The notes below the pieces were generated by a model. The model worked only from the letters and a program-made list of their open reading frames with translations, was not told where the DNA came from and did not search any database. 64,000 nt of DNA, taken from contig JAHBVH010000044.1 in the NCBI GenBank assembly GCA_019637645.1, forward strand, positions 12,430-76,429, read 5' to 3'. Position 1 is the stretch's first letter, and the number at the start of each line of letters is the position of its first letter. This document shows positions 53,778 to 63,444 of this stretch, in pieces. The DNA comes from Caldilineaceae bacterium. Lineage in GTDB: Bacteria; Chloroflexota; Anaerolineae; Caldilineales; Caldilineaceae. Made by a program: the position numbers and the translations under genes.

Positions 53778-54140
53778 TTAGCGATGTTGAAAAATCTGGA
53801 CTAAATTGCCTTCGGGGTCTTTCATGGTGGCGATCCAGAGTTCGCCGCTGAGGGTTGGATCTTCGATGAACTCAACACCTTGCCCTTGTAGGCGCTGCCA
53901 GTCTGCCATAATATCATTGCTGACAAAGCCAACCATATGGCGGGCTGGATCGCGATTGGGACCGTGGACTTGGCTGTGGGTGCCCAGCCCTAAGACGGCG
54001 GTTTGTGATGGCTCTTGGCCAAGTAAAACAAAGCCAGGCATTTCCATTGTGATCTGTAAACCCAAGACATCACGATAGAAGGGGAGCAGCTTGTTGACAT
54101 CTTCACTCCAAATGGTAGTGCTAACAAAATGTTGAATCAT
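53778..54140 (-). CDS. VOC-family protein
   Basis: A 120-residue single VOC domain: FVSTTIWSEDVNKLLPFYRDVLGLQITMEMPGFVLLG, HMVGFVSNDIMADWQRLQGQGVEFIEDP, MKDPEGNLVQIFQH (the metal-site end). It is divergent from the HxlR gene and both promoters carry an ATTCTG(G)TATACTAA box, so HxlR control is likely. Confidence 0.92.
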   Translation of the reverse strand: MIQHFVSTTIWSEDVNKLLPFYRDVLGLQITMEMPGFVLLGQEPSQTAVLGLGTHSQVHGPNRDPARHMVGFVSNDIMADWQRLQGQGVEFIEDPTLSGELWIATMKDPEGNLVQIFQHR

Positions 54141-54219
54141 CGAGATCTCCTTTGCTTGATTCCTTTGTAAACAGCTTCTGGAATGAGAAACTAGGGATAG
54201 AACATTTGTGCTTATCCTT

Positions 54220-54248
54220 AGTATACAGAATTTACTTCAAAAAGTCAA
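54220..54248 (-). promoter_or_regulatory. Promoter of the VOC gene
   Basis: Minus-strand TTGACT (54248-54243), 17-base spacer, TATACT (54225-54220). The -10 region AAATTCTGTATACTAA is close to the -10 of the divergent HxlR promoter. Confidence 0.7.
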
Positions 54249-54285
54249 GTAAGAATTTCAGGATTTGCTGTGTAAGCTGGTGAAC

Positions 54286-54313
54286 TTGAATTTAGGAGAA
54301 TTTCTGGTATACT
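54286..54313 (+). promoter_or_regulatory. Promoter of the HxlR gene
   Basis: TTGAAT (54286-54291), 16-base spacer, TATACT (54308-54313), 9 bases before the ATG at 54323. The leader is only about 3 bases, so the message is nearly leaderless. Confidence 0.65.
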
Positions 54314-54322
54314 AAATAACTT

Positions 54323-54982
54323 ATGACAACACGTAGTTATCATCAACTTTGTGGGCTGGCCTTTGCCTTAGATCTAGTAGGCGAACGCTGGACTCTTCTG
54401 ATCATCCGCGAGCTAATCGCTGGTCCGCGTCGTTTTACTGATCTGCTTGAAGGATTGCCGGGGATCAGCACCAATTTGCTGACTGAGCGGCTTAAACACT
54501 TGGAAGAGCAACAACTAATCCAGCGGCGTATATTGCCGCCGCCAGCCGCTTCGGCTGTCTATGAATTAACAACCATGGGGCGCGCCCTAGAAGCTTCTCT
54601 ATTGGAACTAGGTCGCTGGGGTAGCCAGTTTGTCCCAGCTTCGCCTGAAGGTTGTCACATCTTGCCATTGGGCTCGTATGCACTGACCCCGAAGACCTTT
54701 TTCCGCGCGGAATGTGCCCAAGCCTTAGATGAAACCTATGTCCTGTACATTGGCGATGAGGTGCAGCAGGTGCATATTACCCACGGCCAAATCGATGTTC
54801 GCCAGGGGGAGCCGGTCCATGCGGATATGGCTTTGCACACCGAGATGTCAATCTATTTAGGGCTGCTAACACGGCAGATCGATCCGGCCATGGCGCTCAG
54901 TCATGGTCTCGTCCAGGTGAAGGGCGATCAAGCCCTCTTCTACCGCTTTTTTGACCTCTGCAGTATGCCAACACAAGCCTAA
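54323..54982 (+). CDS. HxlR-family regulator with C-terminal extension
   Basis: A 219-residue protein: residues 1-105 are an HxlR winged helix (LVGERWTLLIIRELIAGPRRFTDLLEGLPGISTNLLTERLKHLEEQQLI, YELTTMGRALEASLLELGRW). Residues ~110-219 form a second domain (FRAECAQALDETYVLYIGDEVQQVHITHGQIDVRQGE) that resembles SCP2-type lipid-binding domains seen in such fusions. The wing and extension suggest ligand control. The alpha/beta hydrolase starts 19 bp after it. Confidence 0.9.
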   Translation: MTTRSYHQLCGLAFALDLVGERWTLLIIRELIAGPRRFTDLLEGLPGISTNLLTERLKHLEEQQLIQRRILPPPAASAVYELTTMGRALEASLLELGRWGSQFVPASPEGCHILPLGSYALTPKTFFRAECAQALDETYVLYIGDEVQQVHITHGQIDVRQGEPVHADMALHTEMSIYLGLLTRQIDPAMALSHGLVQVKGDQALFYRFFDLCSMPTQA

Positions 54983-55001
54983 ATCAGTAAAGGATATCAG
55001 C

Positions 55002-55685
55002 ATGGCCCCAACCTTGGTTTGCATTCACGGTGCCGGTGGTGGTGGCTGGGAATATGCTTTGTGGCAACCGCGCTTTAAAGCCGCTGGCTACGCGGTGATT
55101 GCCAATGACTTGGTGCCTACCAACGGTGATTTAACCGCCACCACCTTTGCTGACTACCTGAGCCAAGTCCGTGATTGGGTCCCTCCGACAGGGCCGCTCA
55201 TTTTGGTCGGTGCGAGTCTCGGCGGTATCCTCGCCTTAAAAGCCGCCGAACGCCTACAGCCCGCCGCCCTCGTTTTGGTGAATAGCGTCCCGCCCGCTGG
55301 GGTAGGCGCAGCGCGGTCTGCCAAGCCATATCCACCGATTATCCGTTGGGCGAATGGTTCCCTTGCCGATACGCGTGAGGCCCTCTTTGAAAGTGAGGAA
55401 GCGATTATCCAATGGGCTTGGCCCCGCTGGCGCGACGAATCCGGCGCCGTGCTGCAAACGAGCCGTGCCGGCGTTACCGTCGCACCGCCACCCTGCCCTA
55501 CCCTGGTCGTCCTCGGCGAACAAGATACTGATATTCCCTACCAAACGGGCCTAGCTCTCGTCACCTGGGCCAAGGCCGATCTCCTGCTCTACCACGGCAT
55601 GAGCCACGTTGGCCCCCTCCTCAGCCGCCGCGCCGACGAAGTGGCCCAAACCGTGTTGGCTTGGTGTCAAGCACGGTTGGGCTAG
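55002..55685 (+). CDS. Alpha/beta-fold hydrolase
   Basis: A 227-residue alpha/beta hydrolase: LVCIHGAGGGGWEYALWQ (oxyanion region), GASLGG with nucleophile Ser72, LVVLGEQDTDIP with the probable Asp, and HGMSHVGPLLSRRADEVAQTVLAW with the catalytic His. This is the EstA/haloperoxidase-like layout of small esterases. ATG 55002 follows AAAGGA. It is co-transcribed with the HxlR gene, so a detoxification or signalling ester is a plausible substrate. Confidence 0.9.
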   Translation: MAPTLVCIHGAGGGGWEYALWQPRFKAAGYAVIANDLVPTNGDLTATTFADYLSQVRDWVPPTGPLILVGASLGGILALKAAERLQPAALVLVNSVPPAGVGAARSAKPYPPIIRWANGSLADTREALFESEEAIIQWAWPRWRDESGAVLQTSRAGVTVAPPPCPTLVVLGEQDTDIPYQTGLALVTWAKADLLLYHGMSHVGPLLSRRADEVAQTVLAWCQARLG

Positions 55686-55711
55686 GCGTTGGACAGGGTT
55701 AGAATTCCTTT

Positions 55712-55757
55712 ACTCTATGGTTACATAGAGTTATTTGATAGATCTTCAATAGATCTA
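55712..55757 (+). terminator. Two consecutive hairpins after the hydrolase gene
   Basis: ACTCTATG (55712-55719) pairs with CATAGAGT (55724-55731), followed by TTATTTG; then TAGATCT (55739-55745) pairs with AGATCTA (55751-55757). A tandem terminator is likely. Confidence 0.5.
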
Positions 55758-55951
55758 CAGTAGGCTTTTCCTGATACACTGTTGAGCAGATTTGCATCTT
55801 CGTCAATAGTAAAATGAACGTGTAGAAAACAGCGTTTGGACATGGCTAGCTATAAACCAGTTTCTTCAAGGTCAGATCAACTTATGTAAATGGAGAGCAT
55901 TCAAAAGTTATATGTAGTTGCTTTTATTGGAAATAGATTAGAAAGATCTAT

Positions 55952-56032
55952 TAGAGTTGTTCCAAAATAAAAATCTGTCAGAGAATACACCGTTTGGTTT
56001 ACTCTGGGAAAACTTAATTAGGAACAACTTTA
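55952..56032. mobile_element. MITE-like element, 81 bp
   Basis: TAGAGTTGTTCC (55952-55963) and GGAACAACTTTA (56021-56032) are inverted with 11 of 12 matches. Length and ends match the 82-bp element at 44193-44274 (TAGACTTGTTCC). Inside is a second inverted repeat CAGAG/CTCTG. Confidence 0.5.
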
Positions 56033-56109
56033 TTGATGTGAACGATTTTGCATGCCTAACACATACTGTCCTATGCGCTGCGTACTTAGTTGCCAAAGGA
56101 GGCTGTTGA

Positions 56110-59073
56110 ATGGCACTGCCGTTACCATCTCATGTAACTGCATCTTCTTTTCAGGAACTCAATCTCAGCGTGGTTGAGAAACTAGAGCAATTGATTCGGC
56201 AAGGGAATGCCAATCCTGCGATTCAGGAAGCAGTGACGACAACGCTGAATTCGTTGGTTGCCGAATTAGAGGCTGCCGAAGAAACGCTGGGGATTCTCCA
56301 TATCCTCGATGTATTGAACAACGTTAGTGGACAAGCTACAGGGGCCATCACCGTTGAAGAACGGCGAAAATTACGTGCTTCAGTTGCCGAAGAGATTCGC
56401 TCGTTGTTGCGCGCGGATGTGGTTGTGCTCTACGAAGTACCTGAAAGTAAAGAGTTGCGCACGCGGGCCTTGCCGGGCTTAGCCGGTAAAGTCTATTATC
56501 CTGAATTGATGAATAATCGTCTGGCCGCTGATGCAGCTGTGAAAGTTTTTTGGCGCGAGGATAAACCTACTTACATCGAAGATGCCGCCAGTCATCCGGT
56601 GCTTGCTGCTCCTAGCAGAGAGGGCAAACCACAATCGCGCTTCGCTATAAGAGAAGCAATCGCCTCAACCATTGCTTTGCCGCTCTTCTTCCATGACGAC
56701 CCCATTGGCCTTGCTTTTATTAATTATCGTACTCCCCAAACCTTTGGTGATTTTCATTATCGTCAAGTATCTCTGCTCACGCGTAACTTACCGCTCGCTC
56801 TGCATAGTATTCGCGCAAACCGGCGTGCAACCGAATATCGCCAGAAGCACGAGGAATTGCTGCGCTATATTCAAGAGATGACGAAACAGATGGACAAATT
56901 TGACTTTGTCTGTAACCAAGTCATTAAAGCCGCGGTTGAATTGGCCGAAGCGCCGCGCGGTTCTTTGGTCTTCTGGGATGTGCATAGCCCTACCGGTCAA
57001 ATTGTTGCCACTTATTATAAAGGTACTGAAGCACCATTGGTGACTAGTATGCAGATTGATCGCCATACTACTTTTCAGCAAAAGATCTTGGCCGGGAATG
57101 TAGCCCGTGTTGACGATGTGGCTACGAGCGAAGAAATGGACGCAGAAGAACGTTCCTTTTTGCAAAACCAGGGGATTCGTTCATTGATGGTAGTTCCAGT
57201 TGTCGATGAAAACAATTACGTCTTGGCGACCATCGGCGTTGATGAAACTGCGTATACCCGTCATTTTGATGATCATGAGTTAAATTTGTGTCAATTGCTG
57301 GCCAACCATGCCGCCACGGTCTTCAAGCATATTGATACATTAACTGAAACGCGCGGGGTTCTGGCCATACAGCAGCGTGCATTGGAGGCGATCGAAAACC
57401 ATGCTACTCCAGAAGATGCCTTCAAAATCATTGTTGATGAAGGGCTGCGCTTGATCGGCTCTGATTATGGAGAATTGTTGCGTCTGGATTCATCTGGACA
57501 ATATCTACAGATCGAGTACTCAACCAAACCTAATGAACGTGGCCAGCGGGTGGCTATCCATCAATCAGTCACGGGAATGGCTGCTATTTCGAAAGAGGCA
57601 ATTCTGATTAGGGACGTGCAGGGGGATGAAGAGTTCGGGCGCTTATATCATAGTGTTCTCCAGAGTAACTCGCGCTCCGAGTTAGCTGTACCACTCCTTG
57701 ATCCTGAAACACAAGCGGTCATTGGCGTACTAAACGCTGAAAGCGAACACCCATACACGTTTACAGAAAAGCACAAGCGTATTTGGACAAAGCTCGCCAC
57801 TAGTGTGGTGCGGGTAGTCAAACTAACCGAAACTGTTGCTGAGAAAGACGCTCTTCTCAGCTTAAATAACGTTGCTCGTCGTATGATTAATAATCCAACG
57901 GGTGCCCAGATCGGTGAATTCTTGGCTGAAATCTTTCAGGCGGCTAAAGCGCTAACTGATGCCGAAATTGGGCAGATGATGTTACTTAATGAAAGTAATC
58001 AACTCGTGATTCGTTACTCAACGGAGGACGATATTGGCACCGTACTTGCCCTAGATGCTAGCGTCAGTGGGATTGCCGTTATGGAAGGAAAGACAGTCAA
58101 TATCAATCAGTTGGATCATGATGTACACCCGACCTATGGTCCGTATAAACATCGCTATCAATGGTTTATACCAGGCAAAAAAATGCAGAGTGAGCTTGCT
58201 GTCCCTCTCCGTTTTGGCGATATGCCGATCGGCGTCATCAATCTTGAATCAGAACGTGAATTTTGGTTTACCGAGCTCCATCAAGGGTTGGTAGAGAGCT
58301 TAGCTGGTCAAGCTGCGATGTTGATTCAACAAGTTCAGATGTTAGAGGACATGAAAAAACTCAATCAGGAACGCTTGGATACCGCCATCATCCAGGCGCG
58401 TACCCGCGATATAGACAATGTGATGCATCGGCTCAACAATCCGCTGGGGGCCGCGCGCCAATTTGCCAAGTTTATTCAAGCAGAGTTGAAGAAACCGCAG
58501 GCTAATGTGGTGCAACTTCACAAAGACATCAATATGATTATCGAGCAGATTGAAGAGGTAACGAGCATTATTCAGTCGCGGACGTTTGACCCACGGAGTA
58601 TGGAAGCAAAGGAAATCGATGTCATTCAGCAGATTAATCGTGCCGTGATTAATTGGCAACGGAAGTGGGGCGAGCGCATTCATCCCGTCCGGTTTGAAAA
58701 TCTAAGTGCCACCCTGCATTTACCTAAAGTTTCCTGTGGAGACAAACTCCATGAAGTCCTACTTGACTTGCTTGATAACGCGATGGAAGCTGGTGCGCCT
58801 GAGCGACCGCTGTCGATCACCATTGAGGCTCAAGAAACCAGTGAGTGGGTCGAAGTAAAAATTAACGACAATGGCCAGGGCATTCCTATCCATTTGCGGA
58901 GTAGAATCTTTGAACGGCATTTTTCGACCAAGAAACAATCAAACGATGTTCTCCGCGGGCTAGGATTAGCATGGGATCGGCGTTATATCTCTGATTATGG
59001 CGGAGAAGTGGATATTTTAGAAAGTGAGATCCAGATTGGCACAACAATGATTGTCAGGCTAAAAAAGTGGTAG
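56110..59073 (+). CDS. Cytoplasmic sensor histidine kinase with four GAF domains
   Basis: A 987-residue protein with no membrane helices. About four GAF domains follow one another (~85-230, 245-410, 420-580, 595-760), then a dimerisation helix with the phospho-acceptor candidate His773 in VMHRLNNPLGAARQ, and a HATPase domain: LLDLLDNAMEAG (N box), NDNGQGIP (G1), RGLGLAW (G2). The H box is of the H-x-L-N-N-P type. It is followed by two receiver genes in the same direction (93 bp, then 25 bp), so it is their likely kinase. GAF domains often bind cyclic nucleotides or bilins; no Cys for a chromophore is evident. Confidence 0.92.
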   Translation: MALPLPSHVTASSFQELNLSVVEKLEQLIRQGNANPAIQEAVTTTLNSLVAELEAAEETLGILHILDVLNNVSGQATGAITVEERRKLRASVAEEIRSLLRADVVVLYEVPESKELRTRALPGLAGKVYYPELMNNRLAADAAVKVFWREDKPTYIEDAASHPVLAAPSREGKPQSRFAIREAIASTIALPLFFHDDPIGLAFINYRTPQTFGDFHYRQVSLLTRNLPLALHSIRANRRATEYRQKHEELLRYIQEMTKQMDKFDFVCNQVIKAAVELAEAPRGSLVFWDVHSPTGQIVATYYKGTEAPLVTSMQIDRHTTFQQKILAGNVARVDDVATSEEMDAEERSFLQNQGIRSLMVVPVVDENNYVLATIGVDETAYTRHFDDHELNLCQLLANHAATVFKHIDTLTETRGVLAIQQRALEAIENHATPEDAFKIIVDEGLRLIGSDYGELLRLDSSGQYLQIEYSTKPNERGQRVAIHQSVTGMAAISKEAILIRDVQGDEEFGRLYHSVLQSNSRSELAVPLLDPETQAVIGVLNAESEHPYTFTEKHKRIWTKLATSVVRVVKLTETVAEKDALLSLNNVARRMINNPTGAQIGEFLAEIFQAAKALTDAEIGQMMLLNESNQLVIRYSTEDDIGTVLALDASVSGIAVMEGKTVNINQLDHDVHPTYGPYKHRYQWFIPGKKMQSELAVPLRFGDMPIGVINLESEREFWFTELHQGLVESLAGQAAMLIQQVQMLEDMKKLNQERLDTAIIQARTRDIDNVMHRLNNPLGAARQFAKFIQAELKKPQANVVQLHKDINMIIEQIEEVTSIIQSRTFDPRSMEAKEIDVIQQINRAVINWQRKWGERIHPVRFENLSATLHLPKVSCGDKLHEVLLDLLDNAMEAGAPERPLSITIEAQETSEWVEVKINDNGQGIPIHLRSRIFERHFSTKKQSNDVLRGLGLAWDRRYISDYGGEVDILESEIQIGTTMIVRLKKW

Positions 59074-59165
59074 CCACTGTGTAAAGCAATGTACTTTCCG
59101 TAAATTTAGGGGCTTGTTCTGCTATGGCACGCCGGTCTAGGCCGATGCGAAAGGGGTCAACGATC

Positions 59166-59963
59166 ATGGAGCGACAAAATTTGAAGGTACTATTGGTAGA
59201 AGATGCACCGGTACATATTGAGATTATGCAGCGACACTTAGCTGATCAGGCGGTCGAACTCGTGGTTGCTACTAACAAAAGTGATGCCTTATACCTGCTC
59301 AAAGAGCGCTATTTCCATGTTGCCTTGCTCGACATTAAATTGGATGGGGATGATGATTCTGGTAATCAGGATGGACTAGAGATTGCCAAGACTATCCAAG
59401 CCGCCGATGAAGCTACCAGTGTAATTATGCTGACAGGCTTCGGCACCGTCCAACGTACCCGTGAAGCGCTACTAAAATATGGAGCGTCCGACTTTCTGGA
59501 AAAATCGAAATATGAAAAAGAAGAACTCGTGGTCATTATTGAAAAAGTTGCCGAACAAGCATTGACCCGTTTTCAGAAGAAGTATATTACTCCGATTAAT
59601 GAACATACCTTCATTTCACAGGAAAGCTTGGCTAAGATGAAAGCCGAATTGCGTTATGAGCAACAGGAAGGTTTTACGGGCCTTTTGACAGATCTACTTC
59701 AGCCACTTCTGCCTGTGCTTTGCACGCCACAAGCAAACGAACAAATCATCACAGCTGCCGATGGTGTAAGGTTTTCCAGTCACTACTGGAGTCGGATGGA
59801 AGGGAAGGGCGTGCGGGTTGCCGTTGGTCCACGCGATGCGATCCGAGACCAAATACAAGCGTATGAAACACAGCCCCTCTTCCTGCTGCGTAGCCGACAT
59901 AGTATGGTCGGTTTTCGATATGGTGATGCTGGTTTAAAAGCCGGAGCGTTCCTTCAGATCTAA
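59166..59963 (+). CDS. Response regulator with unrecognised C-terminal domain
   Basis: A 265-residue protein: receiver at ~1-130 with VLLVEDAP, phospho-acceptor Asp56 (ALLDIKLDG), the Thr of IMLTGFGT and Lys of FLEKSK. Residues ~135-265 form a domain I cannot name (YITPINEHTFISQESLAKMKAEL...GVRVAVGPRDAIRDQIQAYETQPLFLLRSRHSMVGF). It has no helix-turn-helix. ATG 59166 follows AAAGGGG; a longer frame from 59124 is less likely. Confidence 0.88.
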   Translation: MERQNLKVLLVEDAPVHIEIMQRHLADQAVELVVATNKSDALYLLKERYFHVALLDIKLDGDDDSGNQDGLEIAKTIQAADEATSVIMLTGFGTVQRTREALLKYGASDFLEKSKYEKEELVVIIEKVAEQALTRFQKKYITPINEHTFISQESLAKMKAELRYEQQEGFTGLLTDLLQPLLPVLCTPQANEQIITAADGVRFSSHYWSRMEGKGVRVAVGPRDAIRDQIQAYETQPLFLLRSRHSMVGFRYGDAGLKAGAFLQI

Positions 59964-59988
59964 GATGAAACAGAAAGGAGGTGCAATA

Positions 59989-60744
59989 ATGGCGGGAGAG
60001 CTTCGTATCCTCCAAATTGAAGATGATAAAGCATGGTTGACCATTGTACGGCGGTGGTTTGACGAACAACAGGGGATTCAGCACTATAAATTAGTGCAGT
60101 CTGATAGCCTTGTTAGCGCGATCCGTACAATAAGCGAGCCAAGGAATCCAAGATTTGACGTTCTAATTGTTGATATAAATTTTGTTCCTCAATCCGAGCT
60201 AGGTCAAAATCAGGGCAAACTCAATGATTTAATCAGATTAGTTGACGTAATCGAAGATAATCCGACATACCGCGAACGTCCTCACATTATTGCCTTATCC
60301 GGTGTTGAAAACTTTGAAGATACTCTGAAGGGTTTTAATGGCTTGCGGCCAGGCTGGATTAGTAATTGGTATCGGAAGAATGGTGGTAGTACAGTTTTAT
60401 TAGGTCAAGAGATTATGCAAGAGGTGCTTGATGTCGAACTGCGAAGAGGTCGCTCTGCATCTCGCAACTATACATCACTCAATGCCTGGGCGATTTTTTT
60501 CGGTTTTTTCATCCTCGTTCCGTTACTGTTCCTCAGCCTTTTGCTTTATAATCCTACTAACGGGTATATTGTCGTTCTTGCTCTTTTGCTCTATCTGCTT
60601 GTGTTGTTGATCATCTTGCCCTATCTTTGCCTTTGGAACGGGCTCATTAAATCGGATGAGCTGCCAGGGCTGTTAAATGCGCCAATCGATACTATCAAAC
60701 ATGCCCTAACGGTGCTGTTTAGTAATCTGCGCTGGCCATTCTAA
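59989..60744 (+). CDS. Membrane-anchored receiver-domain protein
   Basis: A 251-residue protein: N-terminal receiver (~1-145) with IEDDKAW, phospho-acceptor Asp62 (LIVDINFV), Ser of IIALSG and Lys of YRKNGG; then two hydrophobic helices (AIFFGFFILVPLLFLSLLLY and YIVVLALLLYLLVLLIILPYLCLW, ~168-220) and a short tail. Receivers are normally soluble, so membrane anchoring is unusual. The perfect AAGGAGGTG before ATG 59989 indicates strong translation. It is the third gene of the operon. Confidence 0.88.
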   Translation: MAGELRILQIEDDKAWLTIVRRWFDEQQGIQHYKLVQSDSLVSAIRTISEPRNPRFDVLIVDINFVPQSELGQNQGKLNDLIRLVDVIEDNPTYRERPHIIALSGVENFEDTLKGFNGLRPGWISNWYRKNGGSTVLLGQEIMQEVLDVELRRGRSASRNYTSLNAWAIFFGFFILVPLLFLSLLLYNPTNGYIVVLALLLYLLVLLIILPYLCLWNGLIKSDELPGLLNAPIDTIKHALTVLFSNLRWPF

Positions 60745-60771
60745 CGATAGTTTTTTGTTGATGTTTTTATT

Positions 60772-63444
60772 ATGTCCCATACCGCCGAGCACCAACGCCT
60801 GCGTGAATATAGTGGCCGCGCATCTAACTGGAAACATTGGGGGCCTTATTTGAGTGAGCGGGCATGGGGCACGGTGCGCGAAGACTATAGTGCCAATGGC
60901 GACGCGTGGCATTATTTCCCCCACGATCATGCTCGCAGCCGGGCCTATCGGTGGAACGAGGATGGGTTGGCCGGGGTTTGTGATCGGTATCAAAATCTTT
61001 GTCTAGCGTTTGCCTTTTGGAATGGCCGTGATCCGATCCTCAAAGAGCGCCTCTTTGGTTTGACCGGCCCGGAAGGCAACCATGGCGAAGATGTCAAAGA
61101 ATATTACTTCTACCTCGATAGCACGCCCACTCACAGCTACATGAAGCTGCTCTACAAATACCCGCAAGCCGCGTTCCCCTATGAAGAACTGGTGCAGGAA
61201 AATGGTCGCCGCGGCCACGCTGATCGGGAGTATGAGCTGCTCGATACCGGCGTCTTTGCCGCAGATCGTTACTTTGACATTGTGGTTGAGTATGCCAAAG
61301 CCGATCAAAACGACCTCCTTGCCCGTGTGACCATTACCAATCGAGGGCCAGAAGCAGCACTGCTTCATCTCTTGCCGACGCTCTGGTTTCGTAACAGTTG
61401 GGCCTGGGGCTATGCCCATGGGCCATTGGACGAAGAAAACGGCAAGCCGCAACTCACAGCCACCGCCCTACCAGGCGATCTGCTCGGTATTCATGCCCAC
61501 CACAGCCGCTTGGGCGATTATTATTTCTGCGCACAAGGTGACGGCGCACTCCTCTTTACGGAGAACGAGACCAACGATGCGCGTCTCTTCAACCGCGCCA
61601 ATCCGACACCCTACGTCAAAGATGCGTTTCATCGCTATGTGATCGAAGGGGAGCAAGGCGCGGTCAACCCCGCCCAACAGGGAACCAAAGCTGCTGTCCA
61701 CTACCAAACCACGGTGGACGCCGGTGCGACAGTTGTCTATCGCCTGCGCTTGGCCGACCACCCTTTGCCCGATGGCCTCGGCGTTCACTTTGACCAATTC
61801 TTCGCCCGGCGGCTGGCTGAAGCGGACGAATTTTACGCGGCTATCCAACCGCCAACCCTTTGTGCCGAGGATCGGACGATCCAACGCCAAGCATTGGCAG
61901 GGATGCTTTGGAGCAAACAGATCTACTACTATGATGTCGAACAGTGGCTGGCGGGTGATCCGGCAATGCCACCGCCCCCTGCTGCCCGGTGGCAAGGGCG
62001 CAATCGCGATTGGCAACATCTCCATAACTTTGACATTATCTCCATGCCAGACAAGTGGGAATATCCCTGGTATGCCACCTGGGATCTGGCTTTTCATTGC
62101 GTTACCTTGGCGCTCGTCGATCCAGATTTTGCCAAGCGTCAGTTGGAGCTCTTTACGCGCGAATGGTATATGCATCCCAACGGTGCGCTGCCCGCCTATG
62201 AGTGGGCGTTTGATGATGTCAACCCACCTGTGCATGCCTGGGCCGCTTGGCGCGTCTATCAACTGACTGCCCAGCGCGAAGGGAGCAAGGATCGCGCCTG
62301 GCTGGAAGGCATCTTTCACAAACTGCTGCTCAATTTTACGTGGTGGGTTAACCGCAAAGATCAAGAGGGGAACAACGTCTTTCAGGGTGGCTTTTTGGGG
62401 CTGGATAACATTAGCGTCTTTGACCGCAGCGCGTTGCCCGCGTCTGATGGCTATATCGACCAATCCGATGCCACCGCGTGGATGGGTTTCTACTCGCTGA
62501 TGATGTTGAAGATCGCGCTGGAACTTGCCCAAACAGAACCGATCTATCAGGATACTGCCACCAAGTTTTATGAGCACTTCCTACGTATCGCCACGGCGAT
62601 TAGTGGTCATGGCCGCGACGGCCACTCGTTGTGGGATGAGGCGGATGGCTTTTTCTACGATGTCCTCCATTTACACGATGGTCAAGACCAAACGATCCCG
62701 TTGCGCGTGCGGTCGTTGGTGGGGCTGATGCCCTTGATTGCGGTCGAGACGCTGGAGCCAGAACTCTTGGCCGACCTGCCCATTTTCGACCGGCGCATGC
62801 ACTGGTTTGTACGCAACCGGCCCGAATTGGTGGGGAATATGGCGAGTGTCGCGGTGCAGGGCGAAGGAGAACGCTATCTCTTTGCCATCCTCACCGAGGA
62901 GCGGCTGCGCAGTGTTTTGCACTATTTGCTAGATGAGAACGAATTTCTCGCGCCTAACGGCATCCGTTCCCTTTCCAAAGTACATGCCAACCAGCCCTAC
63001 CAACTGGCCGTTCACGGCAATACCTTTACGGTTGGCTATGCACCTGCCGAAGCTGATACCGGCCTCTTTGGCGGCAATTCCAACTGGCGTGGTCCCATTT
63101 GGTTTCCGCTGAACTGTCTGATCATTGAAGGGCTCCAACGCTTTCACCAATACTACGGTGACAATTTTCTGGTGGAATGCCCGACCGGCTCCGGTACGTG
63201 GCTGACTCTCGACGCCGTGGCCGATGAACTAGCTCAACGGTTGATCAACCTCTTTCGGCGGGATAGTGCAGGGCACCGCCCCGTTTATGGGGATACCGCG
63301 ATCTTCCAAACCGATCCCCACTGGCGCGACTATCTACTCTTTTATGAGTATTTTCACGGTGAGAATGGTGCCGGGCTCGGGGCCAGCCACCAAACCGGCT
63401 GGACGGGGCTGGTCGCGTCGTTGCTGCAAGAGCGGGGCATGTGA
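60772..63444 (+). CDS. Large MGH1-like glucosidase (GH63 / mannosylglycerate-hydrolase type)
   Basis: An 890-residue protein with the family start [104 protein letters not shown] and DEADGFFYD, the last in the (alpha/alpha)6 barrel. These proteins are called glucosidase or MGH1-like and act on alpha-glucosides or mannosylglycerate; cytoplasmic, as no signal peptide is seen. It lies 27 bp after the membrane receiver gene. No ribosome binding site is visible, so the start is by homology. Confidence 0.92.
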   Translation: MSHTAEHQRLREYSGRASNWKHWGPYLSERAWGTVREDYSANGDAWHYFPHDHARSRAYRWNEDGLAGVCDRYQNLCLAFAFWNGRDPILKERLFGLTGPEGNHGEDVKEYYFYLDSTPTHSYMKLLYKYPQAAFPYEELVQENGRRGHADREYELLDTGVFAADRYFDIVVEYAKADQNDLLARVTITNRGPEAALLHLLPTLWFRNSWAWGYAHGPLDEENGKPQLTATALPGDLLGIHAHHSRLGDYYFCAQGDGALLFTENETNDARLFNRANPTPYVKDAFHRYVIEGEQGAVNPAQQGTKAAVHYQTTVDAGATVVYRLRLADHPLPDGLGVHFDQFFARRLAEADEFYAAIQPPTLCAEDRTIQRQALAGMLWSKQIYYYDVEQWLAGDPAMPPPPAARWQGRNRDWQHLHNFDIISMPDKWEYPWYATWDLAFHCVTLALVDPDFAKRQLELFTREWYMHPNGALPAYEWAFDDVNPPVHAWAAWRVYQLTAQREGSKDRAWLEGIFHKLLLNFTWWVNRKDQEGNNVFQGGFLGLDNISVFDRSALPASDGYIDQSDATAWMGFYSLMMLKIALELAQTEPIYQDTATKFYEHFLRIATAISGHGRDGHSLWDEADGFFYDVLHLHDGQDQTIPLRVRSLVGLMPLIAVETLEPELLADLPIFDRRMHWFVRNRPELVGNMASVAVQGEGERYLFAILTEERLRSVLHYLLDENEFLAPNGIRSLSKVHANQPYQLAVHGNTFTVGYAPAEADTGLFGGNSNWRGPIWFPLNCLIIEGLQRFHQYYGDNFLVECPTGSGTWLTLDAVADELAQRLINLFRRDSAGHRPVYGDTAIFQTDPHWRDYLLFYEYFHGENGAGLGASHQTGWTGLVASLLQERGM

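Larger units (their letters stand above)
55686..56109. other. Intergenic region upstream of the four-GAF kinase, 424 bp
   Basis: Holds the hairpins at 55712-55757 and a MITE-like element at 55952-56032. It is AT-rich. No consensus promoter was found for the kinase gene; GGAGG before 56110 is its ribosome binding site. Confidence 0.5.

Noticed and set aside
61468..62577. 369-codon minus-strand frame inside the glucosidase gene
   Set aside because: It is antisense to a strongly conserved GH63-type gene and shows no family match.
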